Assembly: GCA_004431415.1 (NCBI GenBank)
Contig: QPMI01000495.1
Coordinates: 188,147-252,146 of the forward strand
DNA length: 64,000 nucleotides
From: Cyanophora paradoxa
Taxonomy: Eukaryota; Glaucocystophyceae; Cyanophorales; Cyanophoraceae
Direction of reading: 5' to 3'
Below are positions 1 through 10,250 of the stretch, one piece after another. Position 1 is the first letter of the stretch, and each line of letters starts with the position of its first letter. Both the position numbers and the translations under genes were made by a program. The notes under the pieces were generated by a model. The model did no database searches, was not told the origin of the DNA, and saw only the letters and a list, made by a program, of their open reading frames with translations.

Positions 1-3000
1 AGCGCCCGCATCCCGTCCCGCCGCCCGATCCCCTGCCCTCGGGGTAGGGAGGGGAGGACGGGGCGGGGCGCCCGTGGGCCGCGGGCGAAGAAGAAGAAGA
101 GGAGGGGGGGGGGCGGGGGGAAAGGGCGCACGTCGAGGACCTGGAGGAGGGCGGGGGCGTCGAAGGCCGCCGGGTCCGCCTCCACAGCCCCCGCCACCTC
201 CCTGCGCGCGCGAGGCGCGGCGGTGGGCGGCCCGCGATCGACCCGCATCGACCTGGCGGGCGGGGAAGGACGGGGCACCGTGCGAGGGCCGAGAGGCCGG
301 CGGCGGCGTCCTGGCCGGGGGCCCCCGCCGCCGCCACCAGCTTCACCTGCGCGCCCCGCGCGACCAGCCGGGCGGCTCAGGCGAGCGAGCCCGAGCGAGC
401 GAGCGCGGGGCGGGGCGGGGCGGGGGCGCCTGGGTGCGGAGGGCGTCCAGCTCCTTCTTGACCTCGGGGTCGGGCTGCCGTCCCCGCCCCGGTCACGGTC
501 ATGGTGAGGCCGGCGGGGGCCCACGGGGGGCGCTTGGCGTCCTCGCTTCCCTTCCTATCGCCTCCTAGCCCCGGGCCTCGCACCGGGAGGACGCCGGCCA
601 TGCCCCAGGGGAAGTTCGGGGGCAGCAGGTACGCGTAGTCCCGCAGCTGCCGCTCGAAGGGCGCCGAAGCGTCGTACTGCGCCGGGCTGCACGGGGCGGG
701 GCGTTAGAGAGTGAGCAAACGGGGAACTTGGAGGCGGCCGGGGCGGGGGCCGGGGGCGGGCCAGCAGAGGGCGAGCATGCCGGTGGCGGCCGCCGCCGCC
801 GCCGTGTCCACCCGCTCCCGCTCCTGCCGCCCCGTGAGGAAGGTGTGGGAGGGCGAGGGCGCGGTCGGGGGGTACGCGCCTTGCCGATGTGCCGGCGGAC
901 GACGGCGAGGGCCTGCGGGGGGCGCGCGCGGGGCGGTCAGGCGGGGCGGGGCTGGATGGAGGGCGGGCGGGCGGGCGGGGGCCTGGGCGTAGGCGGCGGC
1001 GAGGTCGCGGGTGTAGAGGGAGGTCTCAGCGAGCCGCTCTTCCAGCGCCGAGGGCGGGAACCTGCGGGCAGGCCCCTCGGCTTCTCTCTCGCGCGGGGGC
1101 CTCTTTCTGTGAGGGGGGCGGACCCGGAGGGGGTGAGGGGGGCGAGGAAGCGGCGGGCGAGGGAGATGCCGACGAGCTCGCCCGCCGTCGACGCCGCCAC
1201 CAGCTGCCCGCCAGCCTCAGCCGCCGGCCCGGGGCGGTGCGGGGCGGGGCGGGGCAGGAGACGCGCCTGGGAGACGGTGCAGCGGCTGAACTCGACTGCG
1301 GTGCAGAGGGGGCGCGGGCGCCTCACGAAGGCCGGCGGAGGGGGAAGGGAGAGGAGGGGGACCGGCGGCGAGGGAGGTGGAGAAGGACTCGGAGTGCTGG
1401 AGGAGCTGGTAGGTGGGCGCCAGCTGCAGGCTGTTCAGCCGCCACGTCCCTGCCCCGCCACCCGCCGTCAGGGGGGGGAAGGAGGGGGGGAAGGAGGGGG
1501 GGGAGGAGGGAAGGGGTAGACCGTCGAGGCCCCCCGTGGCGATGAACTCGCAGTGCACGCGGCTCCAGCTGCCGTCCGGCCGGCGCCCCTCAGACGGGGG
1601 CCGGGGAGCCCCGCAGGGGCGAGAGGGGCGCACCTGAGGCCCGTGGCGGGGCCCAGGTGGCTGTCCAGGCTCGCCGCCGGCTCCGACATCTTCCTGCTCG
1701 GGGGGTACAGCGAGATCGGGGCGGGAGGGATGAAGATCAGGGGAGGAAATGGGGAGTAGGCGGTTCGGCGGGCGACGGGCCGCACCTCGTGTCCCACACG
1801 CGGACCATCCCGCCATCGCCTGGGGATGGGTTTCGAGGGAGGGAGTGGGGAGAGGGAGGGGTGAAGGGGGGCGAGCGAGAGGGGGGGGGGGGTACCTGCG
1901 GACGCGAGCCAGTTCGGGACCAGGGGGCTCCACCTAAGTACGCGTACCCCGAGCTCGTGCGCCGCAGGGAGCTCGGCGACCTGCGGAGGGTACGGCAATG
2001 ACGGGGCGCACGGCGGCCCCGGAGGGGAGGGGGGTACCACGGCCTTCTTCGGATCGCTGGAGGCGAGGCGAGCGTCGAGAAGGCAGAGGCGCCCCCCGGC
2101 GCCCCCCGTCGCGAGCTGCGGGGGGGTAGGGGAAACGGGCGGCCCGCGGGTCGGACTCGGATGCAGGGGTACCGAAATCCGGGGGCTGGCGGTGGGGTAC
2201 GGTACCTGATTCACAGAGTGGGGAGACCAATCAATGCAGCGGACGGGCCCGGGAAGGAGCTGCGGCGGAGGGAGGAGTGAGATGGGGGTACAGCGGCGCG
2301 GGGGGGGGGGAGGGGGAGGGGACCTCGAAGGCGCTGAGGGGCGTCGAGCGCTCCGCGCTCCATCTGTGGGCAGGGAGGGGTACAAATGAGGCGGGATCGG
2401 ATTACCAAGAACGGGGGGGGGGAGGGGGGAAGGGATCGCACAGGAAGCAGAAAGGGCCCACGCTCGTTGCGAAGCGGGCGTCATCGGTCGGGTGCAGCGC
2501 GGAGGCGCGCACGCGCGGCGAGGGCGCGAAGTTCTGCGGGGGTACGCGAGTCGGCCGGGGCGGGGGCGGAGCGGGGGGGGGTACGGGCGCGCCTGGGCGC
2601 CGTGGTGCGAGGCGGCGTGCTCGGGGTGCGCGAAGCTGGCGGCCGGCGTCGGGTCGAAGGGGCGCGCCGGGTCGAACCTGTAGACGTGCGCGAGCGAGTC
2701 GTCGCAGCCGAGCAGGAGCGACGGGCCCGAGAAGGCAACGCTCTGGGCGCGCCCGGACGGCGTCTTCGCGCTCGCCAGCTCCGAGAACGACACGGCCGTC
2801 GGCTTCTTCGACTCCTTGCCGCTGCCGGCGACCGAGAGGAGCGCGATGCGCTCGTATCCCGCCACCGCAACCGTGTCGCTGCCGCTGTGCACTGCGAGGC
2901 ATGTGATCCGCGGGATGGGGCGGACCTGCGCGGGCAAACCGCGTTCACCGCCAGCGTACGAGCGCCGACAGTACTGCGGCCGGGGATGGCAGCGCGAGGT

Positions 3001-3142
3001 GCGGCGTACGCACCGGCTGCGAGACGGCCACGTGCGGCGAAAACTGCTTGGCGCGCAACGCAATGGGCGAGCGCCAGGCCGCGCAAGCATCGGCGTCGCC
3101 GGCTGCAGCTGCCGGCGCGGGCGGGCCAACAGCTGCAGCCAT
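1..3142 (-). CDS. WD40-repeat beta-propeller protein, multi-exon, 3' end outside window
   Basis: The start is the ATG at 3142-3140 in a good context (AAGATGG). Exon 1 reads MAAAVGPPAPAAAAGDAD and continues to SPHVAVSQP, followed by a GT-AG intron of about 90 bp. Later exons give propeller blades: ITCLAVHSGSDTVAVAGYE, GPVRCIDWSPHSVNQ, LATGGAGGRLCLLDARL, VRVLRWSPLVPNWLASAG, then GDGGMVRVWDTRCG (about 1,760-1,815), a classical WD dipeptide blade. Further exons (FIATGGLDGL; ERLAETSLYTRDLAAAYAQ; FERQLRDYAYLLPPNFPWG) form a helical C-terminal part that reaches the window edge. Introns are short and C-rich on the sense strand, several starting GTACC. WD40 propellers are protein-interaction scaffolds; I do not recognise the specific family. 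Exon borders are read by eye. Confidence 0.72.
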
Positions 3143-3419
3143 CTTGACCGCCCTCGGTCGGCGTCTACAATTGCCGCGGACGCGACTGCACAGCTTGTAG
3201 ACTCTCGCTAAGCTCGCAGCTGCCGCTCTCGCTTGTCTATTGGTGCGATGGACCGCCCTCGGCGCCCGCTCACTCTCGAGCCCGCGCACAGCTATTGTAA
3301 ATAGCTCGCTGATCGCTTTCGCTCTCGCTCACGCTCTCTAGCTGATCGACGCGCACCAGCCGTGCCCCGTACCCCCCCGCCCCCCCTCCCCCTCCAGTGA
3401 TCGACAGCAGCAAGTCGAA
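3143..3419. promoter_or_regulatory. Divergent intergenic spacer (candidate bidirectional promoter)
   Basis: This 277-bp gap separates the start codons of the minus-strand WD40 gene and the plus-strand lipase gene, so it must hold both 5' leaders and probably both promoters. It contains CTATTGTAAATAG near 3,292 as the only AT-rich patch, several CTCTCGCT-type pyrimidine repeats, and a C-rich run at 3,367-3,392. No specific factor site is recognised. Confidence 0.45.
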
Positions 3420-6097
3420 ATGCGTTCGCTGCTGGCGCTTCTGGCGCTCTGCGCCGCGTGCGCATGCGCTCAGGAGCAGCAGTCGAAAGGCTCGGGGCAC
3501 CAGCCTGTCATCTTGATTCCAGGTTCGCTTCGATCTTTTCCTATTAGCGCCGCCTTGAGGCTTCGCTCTCACAGAGTCCCGTGCCAGGCGTCGAGGGCAG
3601 GTCGGTTTCTCCATTTTCCGGCGGTGTTCGCTGAGCCTGGGCATGGCCAGCGCACCGTGCGAGCTTCAACGCATGTGATCGAGCTCATTTCTCGTGCAGC
3701 GTCCTTGATCAAGTCAACGGAGACCGCGTGCAAGTGTGGCTCCCCTCCGCCGAGATCCTGGATGTGCGATGCTGCTGCATCTGCTGCTGCTGCTGCTGCC
3801 GACACGCCGCGCATGCGCAGAATGGAACGGCGGGCACTTTCGCCGCCCTCCGGGACCCGTGGCAGCGCATCTGTGCGCCGATCGATATCGCGAGCTCGAG
3901 CTCGCGCTCGAGACCGCCCAATCGATCACACGCGTACGCTCGCACAGCGGAGGCGTTGGTGAACTCACTGTATCTGCGATACGACCCGGCCTCGAACACC
4001 CTGAGCGAGGTCTCCGGCAAGCGCGTCGAGCCGCCCCAGGCGCGCCCCCGACGTCGGCGCCCTGCGTTCGCTTGCAATTGCGTCACTTGCGTTCGCGCAG
4101 GCGGACAGCGGCCTGTTCGCGATCGGCAACTTGGTGGGGAATTCGACGGCGCTGAAGGCGCTGGGCCTCGAGGCGAACCAGAAGTACTTCCAGGACCTGA
4201 TCAAATTTCTGCGGGACGAGATGGGATACCGCCCGGGGGCCGACCTCTGGGGCTACCCCGCGCGCCCCGGAGCTCGCGCGCGCGCGACGCCCTTCCGTGC
4301 GGCCGCTCACGCGCCTTTTCCGCGCGTGCGCAGTACGACTGGCGGACGAGCAACGGGCTCCCGGCGAAGGTGGAGGGCCTGCACCGCCTCGTGCGGCAGG
4401 CGCGCGGCGCGGCGGGGCGCCCGGTCACCCTCCTCGTCCACTCCATGGGCGGCCTCCTCACCCTCAGCGTGCGCCCGCCCGCCCGCCGAGCCTTCGGACT
4501 CGAAGCGCGAGCTCGAGCTTGCGGGCAGTACTTCACGAGCCACCCGGAGGCTGTCGACGAGCTCGTCCGCCAGGTGCCGCCTGCAGCTGCCTGCGCCGCT
4601 CTCGCGCGCGCCCTCCGGGCCCGAGCCTCCTGCGGCCCGCCCCGCCGCTCCGCTCAGGTTATCTTCGTCGGCACACCCTTCCTCGGCGCCCCGTGCGGCC
4701 CCGCCCGCCCGCCCCGCCCCGCCCCCGCCCCCGCCCCCGCCCCCGCCGCCCCCGAGAGGCAGCGCAGCGGCCGCACCTTCGAGGCGATGACCTCGGGCGC
4801 GTCGCGGGGCCCCGCACCCGCCCCAGCCCCCAGCCCTCGGGCGGACGCCGGCTCATTGTTCACGGGCCGGGGCCGGCGCCGCCGGCGGCAGGGACGGACA
4901 TCACGGGCCAGGACCTCTTCCTCCAGAAGATCCTCCCCGTCGTCCGGTGCCTCCCCGCCCCGCCCCGCCCCGCCCCGCCCCGCCCAGCTCTCCCGCGCCC
5001 TGCCGCTGACCTGGAGGGGCCCGCAGGAACTTCGTGTACACGTCGCCGGCCTTCTACGAGCTGCTGCCGCGGCCGGGGCCCTGGCCGGGGGACGGCGGCC
5101 CGCCCTCCGTCGTCGTGAACGTCAACGGGCAGAACCAGACCTTCGCCGGCGCAGACGCCGCCTTCGGGGCCCTCGCCCGGGTCCGAGCCCTCCCCCCCGT
5201 CCAGGATCCGGGAGCCGGGGAGCCCGAGCGCTCACGGACGCTCGCGCCCGCGCTCCCGCGCAGGCGGCGCAGGGCAACACGTTCACGATCCAGGGCCAGC
5301 AAGTCCCGTGGCCGCTGTACCCCCAGCTCCGCTCGCAGGCCGACGCCGACGTCGCGGTGCCCGCGCCCCCGCCCGAGCCGGCCCTCGCCGGCCCGTGCTC
5401 CGGCCGGCCGCCCGCGACGCCGGCCGCGCAGCGCTGGCTCCGCGCGCCCCTCCCCGCGGAGATCTACACCGTCGTCGGGACCGGCAAACGCACCAAGTAG
5501 CCGCCGGCCGCCGGCCGCCGGGCCCGGCCACCGCGCGCGCGCTCGCCGAGGCGGGCCGCACGCAGGTACAACGCGACGTGGGACAACGTGCAGAGGCTGA
5601 GCGACATCATCGGGAAGGCGGGGAACTTCGAGGAAGTGGACGGGGACGTGCGCATGCGCCCCCGAGCTCGAGCTCGAGCCGCGGCCGCGCGCCCCGCCCG
5701 CTCCGGATCCGATGCGCCGTTCGCAGGAGACGGTGCCGCTGGTGTCCGCCGCGGCGCTCGACGGCCGCGCGCGGGAGAGCGTTCGCGTGAACGCGAACCA
5801 CGACGGTGCGCGTGTGCATGCGCGTCCGGATCGCGGTCCGGCGTCGACGCCGATCCCGCGCGCGGGGGCGCAGACCTCCTCGCGGCGCGGGACTCCTTCG
5901 ACGCCTTCCGCAAATGGCTCACGACCCCGCCGCCGGCGCCGCCCGCGGCCGCCGGCATGCCGCCCGCAGCCCCGCCGCCCGCCCCGCCCTCGCCCCGGCC
6001 CCGGCCCCGGCCCCGGCCCCGGCCCGGCCTAGCTAGGTCTTTCGGTGGAGGAGTGCCGACGCGGGAGCGGGCGCCCCCGCCTGCGCCGGCCATTTGA
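3420..6097 (+). CDS. Secreted LCAT/phospholipase A-like alpha/beta-hydrolase, about 12 exons
   Basis: Starts at ATG 3420 with a textbook signal peptide (MRSLLALLALCAACACA), then HQPVILIPG, the oxyanion-region motif of the lecithin:cholesterol acyltransferase family. After an intron (donor at about 3,521) come VNGDRVQVWLPSAEIL and LYLRYDPASNTLSEVSG. Then GADLWGYP and YDWRTSNGLP follow in separate exons. The nucleophile elbow HSMGG lies at 4,439-4,453. A downstream exon carries VIFVGTPFLGAP. The donor at about 5,496 and acceptor at about 5,565 join GTGKRTK to YNATWDNV. The presumed catalytic Asp is in EEVDGD (about 5,640) before ETVPLVSA, and the His is in NANHDG (about 5,797). The order Ser-Asp-His matches the family. 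Plant members of this type are phospholipases or acyltransferases acting on phospholipids; the substrate here is unknown. The tail is Pro-rich. The stop is TGA 6,095-6,097. Confidence 0.8.
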
Positions 6098-6556
6098 ATT
6101 TGCTCAGCGCTGCCGGCCATGCGCATGCGCGCATGGGGCGCGCGCGTACGTGCACCCTTAAGCTTCTCAGCCGCTATGTGCACACGCGTACGGTCCCCGC
6201 CCCTGTCTATAGCTATCTCGTCTCTCTCTTTCTCGGTACATGTACATCTTCTCCTCGTCCGGATCCGGCTGGCGCTAGCGCTGTGGCCGGCGCCGCGGTC
6301 GCGGCGCCCCGGCCGCGCGCGGCCGCGCCGCCGGCGCCGCTAGCGCTGGATCCGGACTGCCCCGCAGCGCCGGCCCTTGTGTCGACTCGGCGCACTCTGT
6401 CACAGTGTAATATACTGTTAATCTCGAGCAATTGCAATCGATATGATCGATATCACGAGCACGAACTCCGAAGGCCCTGCTGCAGGGCCATGCATGCACA
6501 ATGCAGGCGTACCCCCGCGTAGTAAGCCCTCTCTTGCAGCGGGAGGAATTTCGACG
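6098..6556. other. Intergenic spacer, palindrome-rich
   Basis: Gap between the lipase stop and the flavoprotein gene. It contains dense short self-complementary words (GCGCATGCGCGCATG, ACATGTACAT, ATCGATATGATCGATATC) and the large inverted repeat listed separately. It must hold the lipase 3' UTR and the flavoprotein promoter. I see no ORF with coding character. Confidence 0.5.
6257..6357. repeat. Imperfect 101-bp inverted repeat
   Basis: The outer arms are perfect: GTCCGGATCC at 6,257-6,266 and GGATCCGGAC at 6,348-6,357. Inside are paired GCGCTAGCGCT-type arms (about 6,272-6,282 and 6,338-6,347), then GGCGCC blocks, closing on a GC-only loop. As DNA it could form a cruciform and as RNA a very stable hairpin. 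It lies between two convergent-free, same-direction genes and could terminate the lipase transcript. Confidence 0.7.
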
Positions 6557-9021
6557 ATGCGGAGCAGCGGGGGTGCTGCTTTCCAGGTGCTGGGGTGGAG
6601 GCCGTCGCGCAGAGGTTCGCCGCCTCGCGCCTCGGCACGCGCGTCGGACGATCGCTTCCCGCAGGGCCCACTGCGGTCGTGTCGCTCGATGCGGCAGCAC
6701 GAAACACGTGTGAGCTGGCCCGTACGCGGCGTGAGCGGCTTCCAATCTCGCTGGGATCGGCGTGGACCGGCGCGGGTCGCGGCGCGCTTCGAGCTTGCCG
6801 GTCGGCGTGCAGCGCGGCGGCGGAGACGAGCGCAACCGCACGTAACAGCAAAGTGCAGCCCACAACAGCGTCCGCGTTGCCGGGAGGCGGCGGGGAAGGC
6901 CGCAAGGTCGTCGTGGTAGGCGGCGGCGCGGCGGGCTTCTTCGCAGCCATACGGGCGGCGGAGCTGCGTGGCGACTACGGAGTGACGATCCTTGAGGCCG
7001 GGCCTGAGGTGCTGTGTGAGCGCTGCCCGCTTCCAGCGCGCCGCCCACCGCCCCCTATCTCTGCCCGCTGACGCCCTGCCCGACCGCAGGGAAAGTGCGG
7101 ATCTCAGGCGCGCCCGCCCGCGGTGTTCCGGGCGCTGGCCGTTCCCCGCCCGACGCTCCGCTTGCGCAGGCGGGGGCCGCTGCAACGTGACGCACGCGTG
7201 CTTCGAGCCGGCGCGGCTCGTGGAGGCGTACCCCCGCGGGGGCCGCGAGCTCCGCGGGCCCTTCTCCCGCTTCCAGCCGAGGTCCGTACCCCCCTCGACC
7301 TCTTCCCCCTCGCCCTCTCGCCCGCTCGAGCCGCCGGGCAGGGACACGGTCGAGTGGTTCGAATCCCGCGGGGTCAAGTTGAAGGCGGAGGCCGACGGGC
7401 GCATGTTCCCAACCACGGACGACTCGGTGCGCGCCGTCCCCCCCTCCGAGCCCCCCTCCCCGCCTAAGTCCCCCTCAGGGTACGATTGCGGGCTGCCTCG
7501 AGCGGGCCGCCTCCCGCGCCGGCGTGCGCGTCCTCACGCGTACCCCTGTATCATCCGTCGCCCGCCGGTGCGGTAAACTCCGTCGCCTAGGGTCCTCCTC
7601 GTTATTCGTACCCCCGACGCGGGGCGCAGGGACGACGGAGGCTTTTCCGTGCGGCCGAAGCGCGGCGATCCGATCGATTGCGACCTCCTCATGCTCGCGA
7701 CGGGCTCCAGCCCCCCCGTCCGCGCCCGCCCCCGCACCCCGCCCCTTCCCCGCCCTCCCCGACGCGATGGGCGCAGGGGTACCGGTTCGCCGAGTCGCTG
7801 GGGCACACGATCGTACCCCCCGTGCCCTCCCTCTTCACCTTCAAGGTCAGCCTCGCCATCCCCTCCGCCCCCGCCGGCGCGCTGGAGGAGGGCGCGGGGG
7901 CAGGTCAAGGACGCCCGCATCGAGGGGCTGGCCGGCCTCTCAGTCCCCGCGGCCCGCCTCTCCCTGGCCCCCGAGGGGGGCCCCTCCAAGCGCCCGCCCC
8001 CCGGCCTCTCCCAGGCCGGGCCCCTCCTCATCACCCACTGGGCGCGTACCCCCCGCCCGCCCGCCCCGTACCTGTCTCTGAGAGGGGCGGCAGGGGCTCT
8101 CGGGCCCCGCGGTCCTCCGCTGCAGCGCCTGGGGCGCCCGCGCGCTGGCGGAGTCGGGGTACCGCGCCAGGCGAGCCCCGGGCCTCCCTCCTCCCCCCTT
8201 CCCCCCCTCCCACCCACCTCCGGTCTGAGGGGGGTACAGGCTCACGGTAGACTGGGTGGGGGACCGCGCCGCCCTGGACGACGTCGCACGGTTCCTCGCG
8301 CAGGCGCGCGCCCTGTGCCCCCCTCGCGGCGCCGCTCACGTACCCCGCGGCAGGCGAGGCAGCTGTCGCCGAAGAAGGCGGTGCGGTCGTTCTGCCCGGG
8401 GCCGCTGGAGCTGCCGCAGCGCCTCTGGGCGCGGCTCTGCGACGCGGCGGGGGCGGCCGAGGGCGCAACGTGGGCCCAGCTGCCGGGGCCTGTGCAGGCG
8501 GCCCTCGCCTCGCAGGTCAAGGCGGTGCGCGCGCGCCCTCCGCCCGCGTTGTCCCCGCGCCCCTCACGGCCCCCGCGCGCCCCACGCGCAGAGCGTCTTC
8601 GAGGTGGCTGGGAAGGGCGAGTTCAAGGACGAGTGCGACCGTACCCCCGCCCGCCTCGCCCCGTACCCCCACCGACGCCCGCGCAGGTTCGTCACTGCGG
8701 GGGGTATCGCGCTGGGCGAGGTGGATCTGCGGAGGTGCACCGTGCACGTGTCCCAAAACCATACCCCTTCCCTCCCGCGCCGAAGGGGCCCGGGCGCAGG
8801 TTCGAGTCCAAGCGAAGCCCGGGCCTCTTTGCGGCCGGCGAGCTCCTCGACATCGACGGCGTGACGGCACGTACCCTCCCTCTGTTTTCATCCCCTTCCT
8901 CATCTTGAACCCGTACCCCCAGGGCGGCTTCAACTTCCAGAGCGCGTGGACGGGGGGCTTCCTGGCGGGTACGGCGATGGCCGAGTACGACTTCGCCGCT
9001 CGGGGGGCGGCGGGGGCGTAG
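6557..9021 (+). CDS. HI0933/BaiN-family FAD-dependent flavoprotein (NAD(P)/FAD fold)
   Basis: The dinucleotide-binding motif [14 protein letters not shown] is at about 6,906-6,947. Next come [10 protein letters not shown], then, after introns, the family hallmark [18 protein letters not shown] (exons near 7,090-7,108 and 7,170). Later exons give [31 protein letters not shown] and [19 protein letters not shown]. The C-terminal signature is spliced from three exons: [35 protein letters not shown] and [17 protein letters not shown]. This is the expected arrangement for this family of flavin reductases/dehydrogenases of uncertain substrate. The stop is at 9,019-9,021. The start is uncertain: the FAD frame has no ATG upstream of the GxGxxG motif. 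ATG 6,557 is in another frame and would need an intron (for example donor at 6,587, acceptor near 6,858). Confidence 0.8.
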
Positions 9022-10250
9022 CCGCCGGGGTTCGCGGCGCGCTGGGCCTCGCGGCCGGCTTGGCACAGCTACACCTAGCTTGGCACAAGATTGGCGCAGA
9101 TGGTGGGACGAGTATAGTACGGCCGGTGGCGAAGAAGCGCTAGCGCTAGCGGGTACGTAGCAGCTCTCTCTGGAGCCTCGAGGCCAAGCTTGAGGACGAG
9201 CTCGAGCTCGAGGGCGGGGTCGCGATCGGGATCCGGAGGAGCGGCTTCGAATTCGAGATCTGGGAACGTCGATAGCTCCGCCCGGGCCCTGCAGCTGAAC
9301 TCTAGATCTGCATATGCATGCGCATGCCGCGAGAGCGCGCGGCGGACCGCGCCGTACGCATGCGCAGCGGCCGCGACGCGAGCGGCGGACCGTACGCGTA
9401 CCGTACCTATAGCAGTGGTGGCATTGTGGCAAGCATGCGCATTGCAATTCTGTGGCAGCAGTTTGGCTGGCCACAGGCCTAGGGGTACGCCTCGCTATTG
9501 GGATACACGAGATCGCGGCTCCGTAGGAGCGACCTGCAGCTGCCGCGCTCAGCAGAGCTGTCCGGGATCCATGATCTGAGTAACATCGGGTCGCGGGGGA
9601 GCGCGCTCGCGTCGGCGCGGGGAAGCTCGCGGCGCGGATCGGCGCGGAGGACGCGCTTGGAAGATCAAAGGTGCACGTGCGCGAGCGGCGCCTTCGCATC
9701 GTTCCGTATTCGTAGCTTCGCGCCTCCGCCCGCCTCACCCGCCCATGTTGCAATTGCGCAGGTGCAGGCTCGTGTGTCGACAATGCGGCGCGCAGTGCGT
9801 CTGCGCGATGGTTCGGAAGTGCTGAACATGGCACTCGAGCTCATGGGAGTCGGTCAATTCGGTGGACGGGCGCTGGCTTCCCGCCGCGGCCGCGCGTTCA
9901 AATTCGCCGCAGTCGCGGCCGACCGCGGCCGCACGCGCAGCGCCGCAGCTGCGCAAGCAGCCGCAGCGCTCGATGCGCCGGTAGCTGCAGTCCGCCTCGA
10001 GCTCGCGGCTACGGCCGGCGCCGGCGTTGTTAACGTTGATGCTCTTCAGCTGCAGCTGCAGCGATCCGAGCCGCGCGCCCTAGCTGTAGGCCTGAACGTG
10101 CGCGCTTCAGCGAGCAAGCAGCCGGCGCCGCGCGGACGCGGCCTGCGTAGCGAAGTGAAGAATTGCGAGGTCCGATGCGGGGTCTCCAGGTCGAGCCTGC
10201 AGCTGTTCAGTGCATCGCCAGCTATCCCGCGGCCGCGGCCATCTGTGCAC
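9022..10250. other. Intergenic region, palindrome-rich, no convincing gene
   Basis: This 1.2 kb separates the flavoprotein stop from the PPR start. An ORF is open through much of 9,780-10,250 in the PPR frame, but its content is generic GC-rich Ala/Arg/Gly and I favour the ATG at 10,251. The DNA is crowded with 6-bp palindromes (GAGCTCGAGCTCGAG, GCATATGCATGCGCATGC, GTACGCGTACCGTAC). Probably holds the PPR promoter and 5' UTR. Confidence 0.4.

Noticed and set aside
6595-6900. N-terminal extension of the flavoprotein starting at 6,595
   Set aside because: The codon there is GTG; a nuclear gene should start at ATG, so this start is not accepted and an upstream exon is more likely.
7355-7375. 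GGTTCGAATCCCGCG on the plus strand
   Set aside because: Lies in the flavoprotein exon encoding EWFESRG; no cloverleaf around it.
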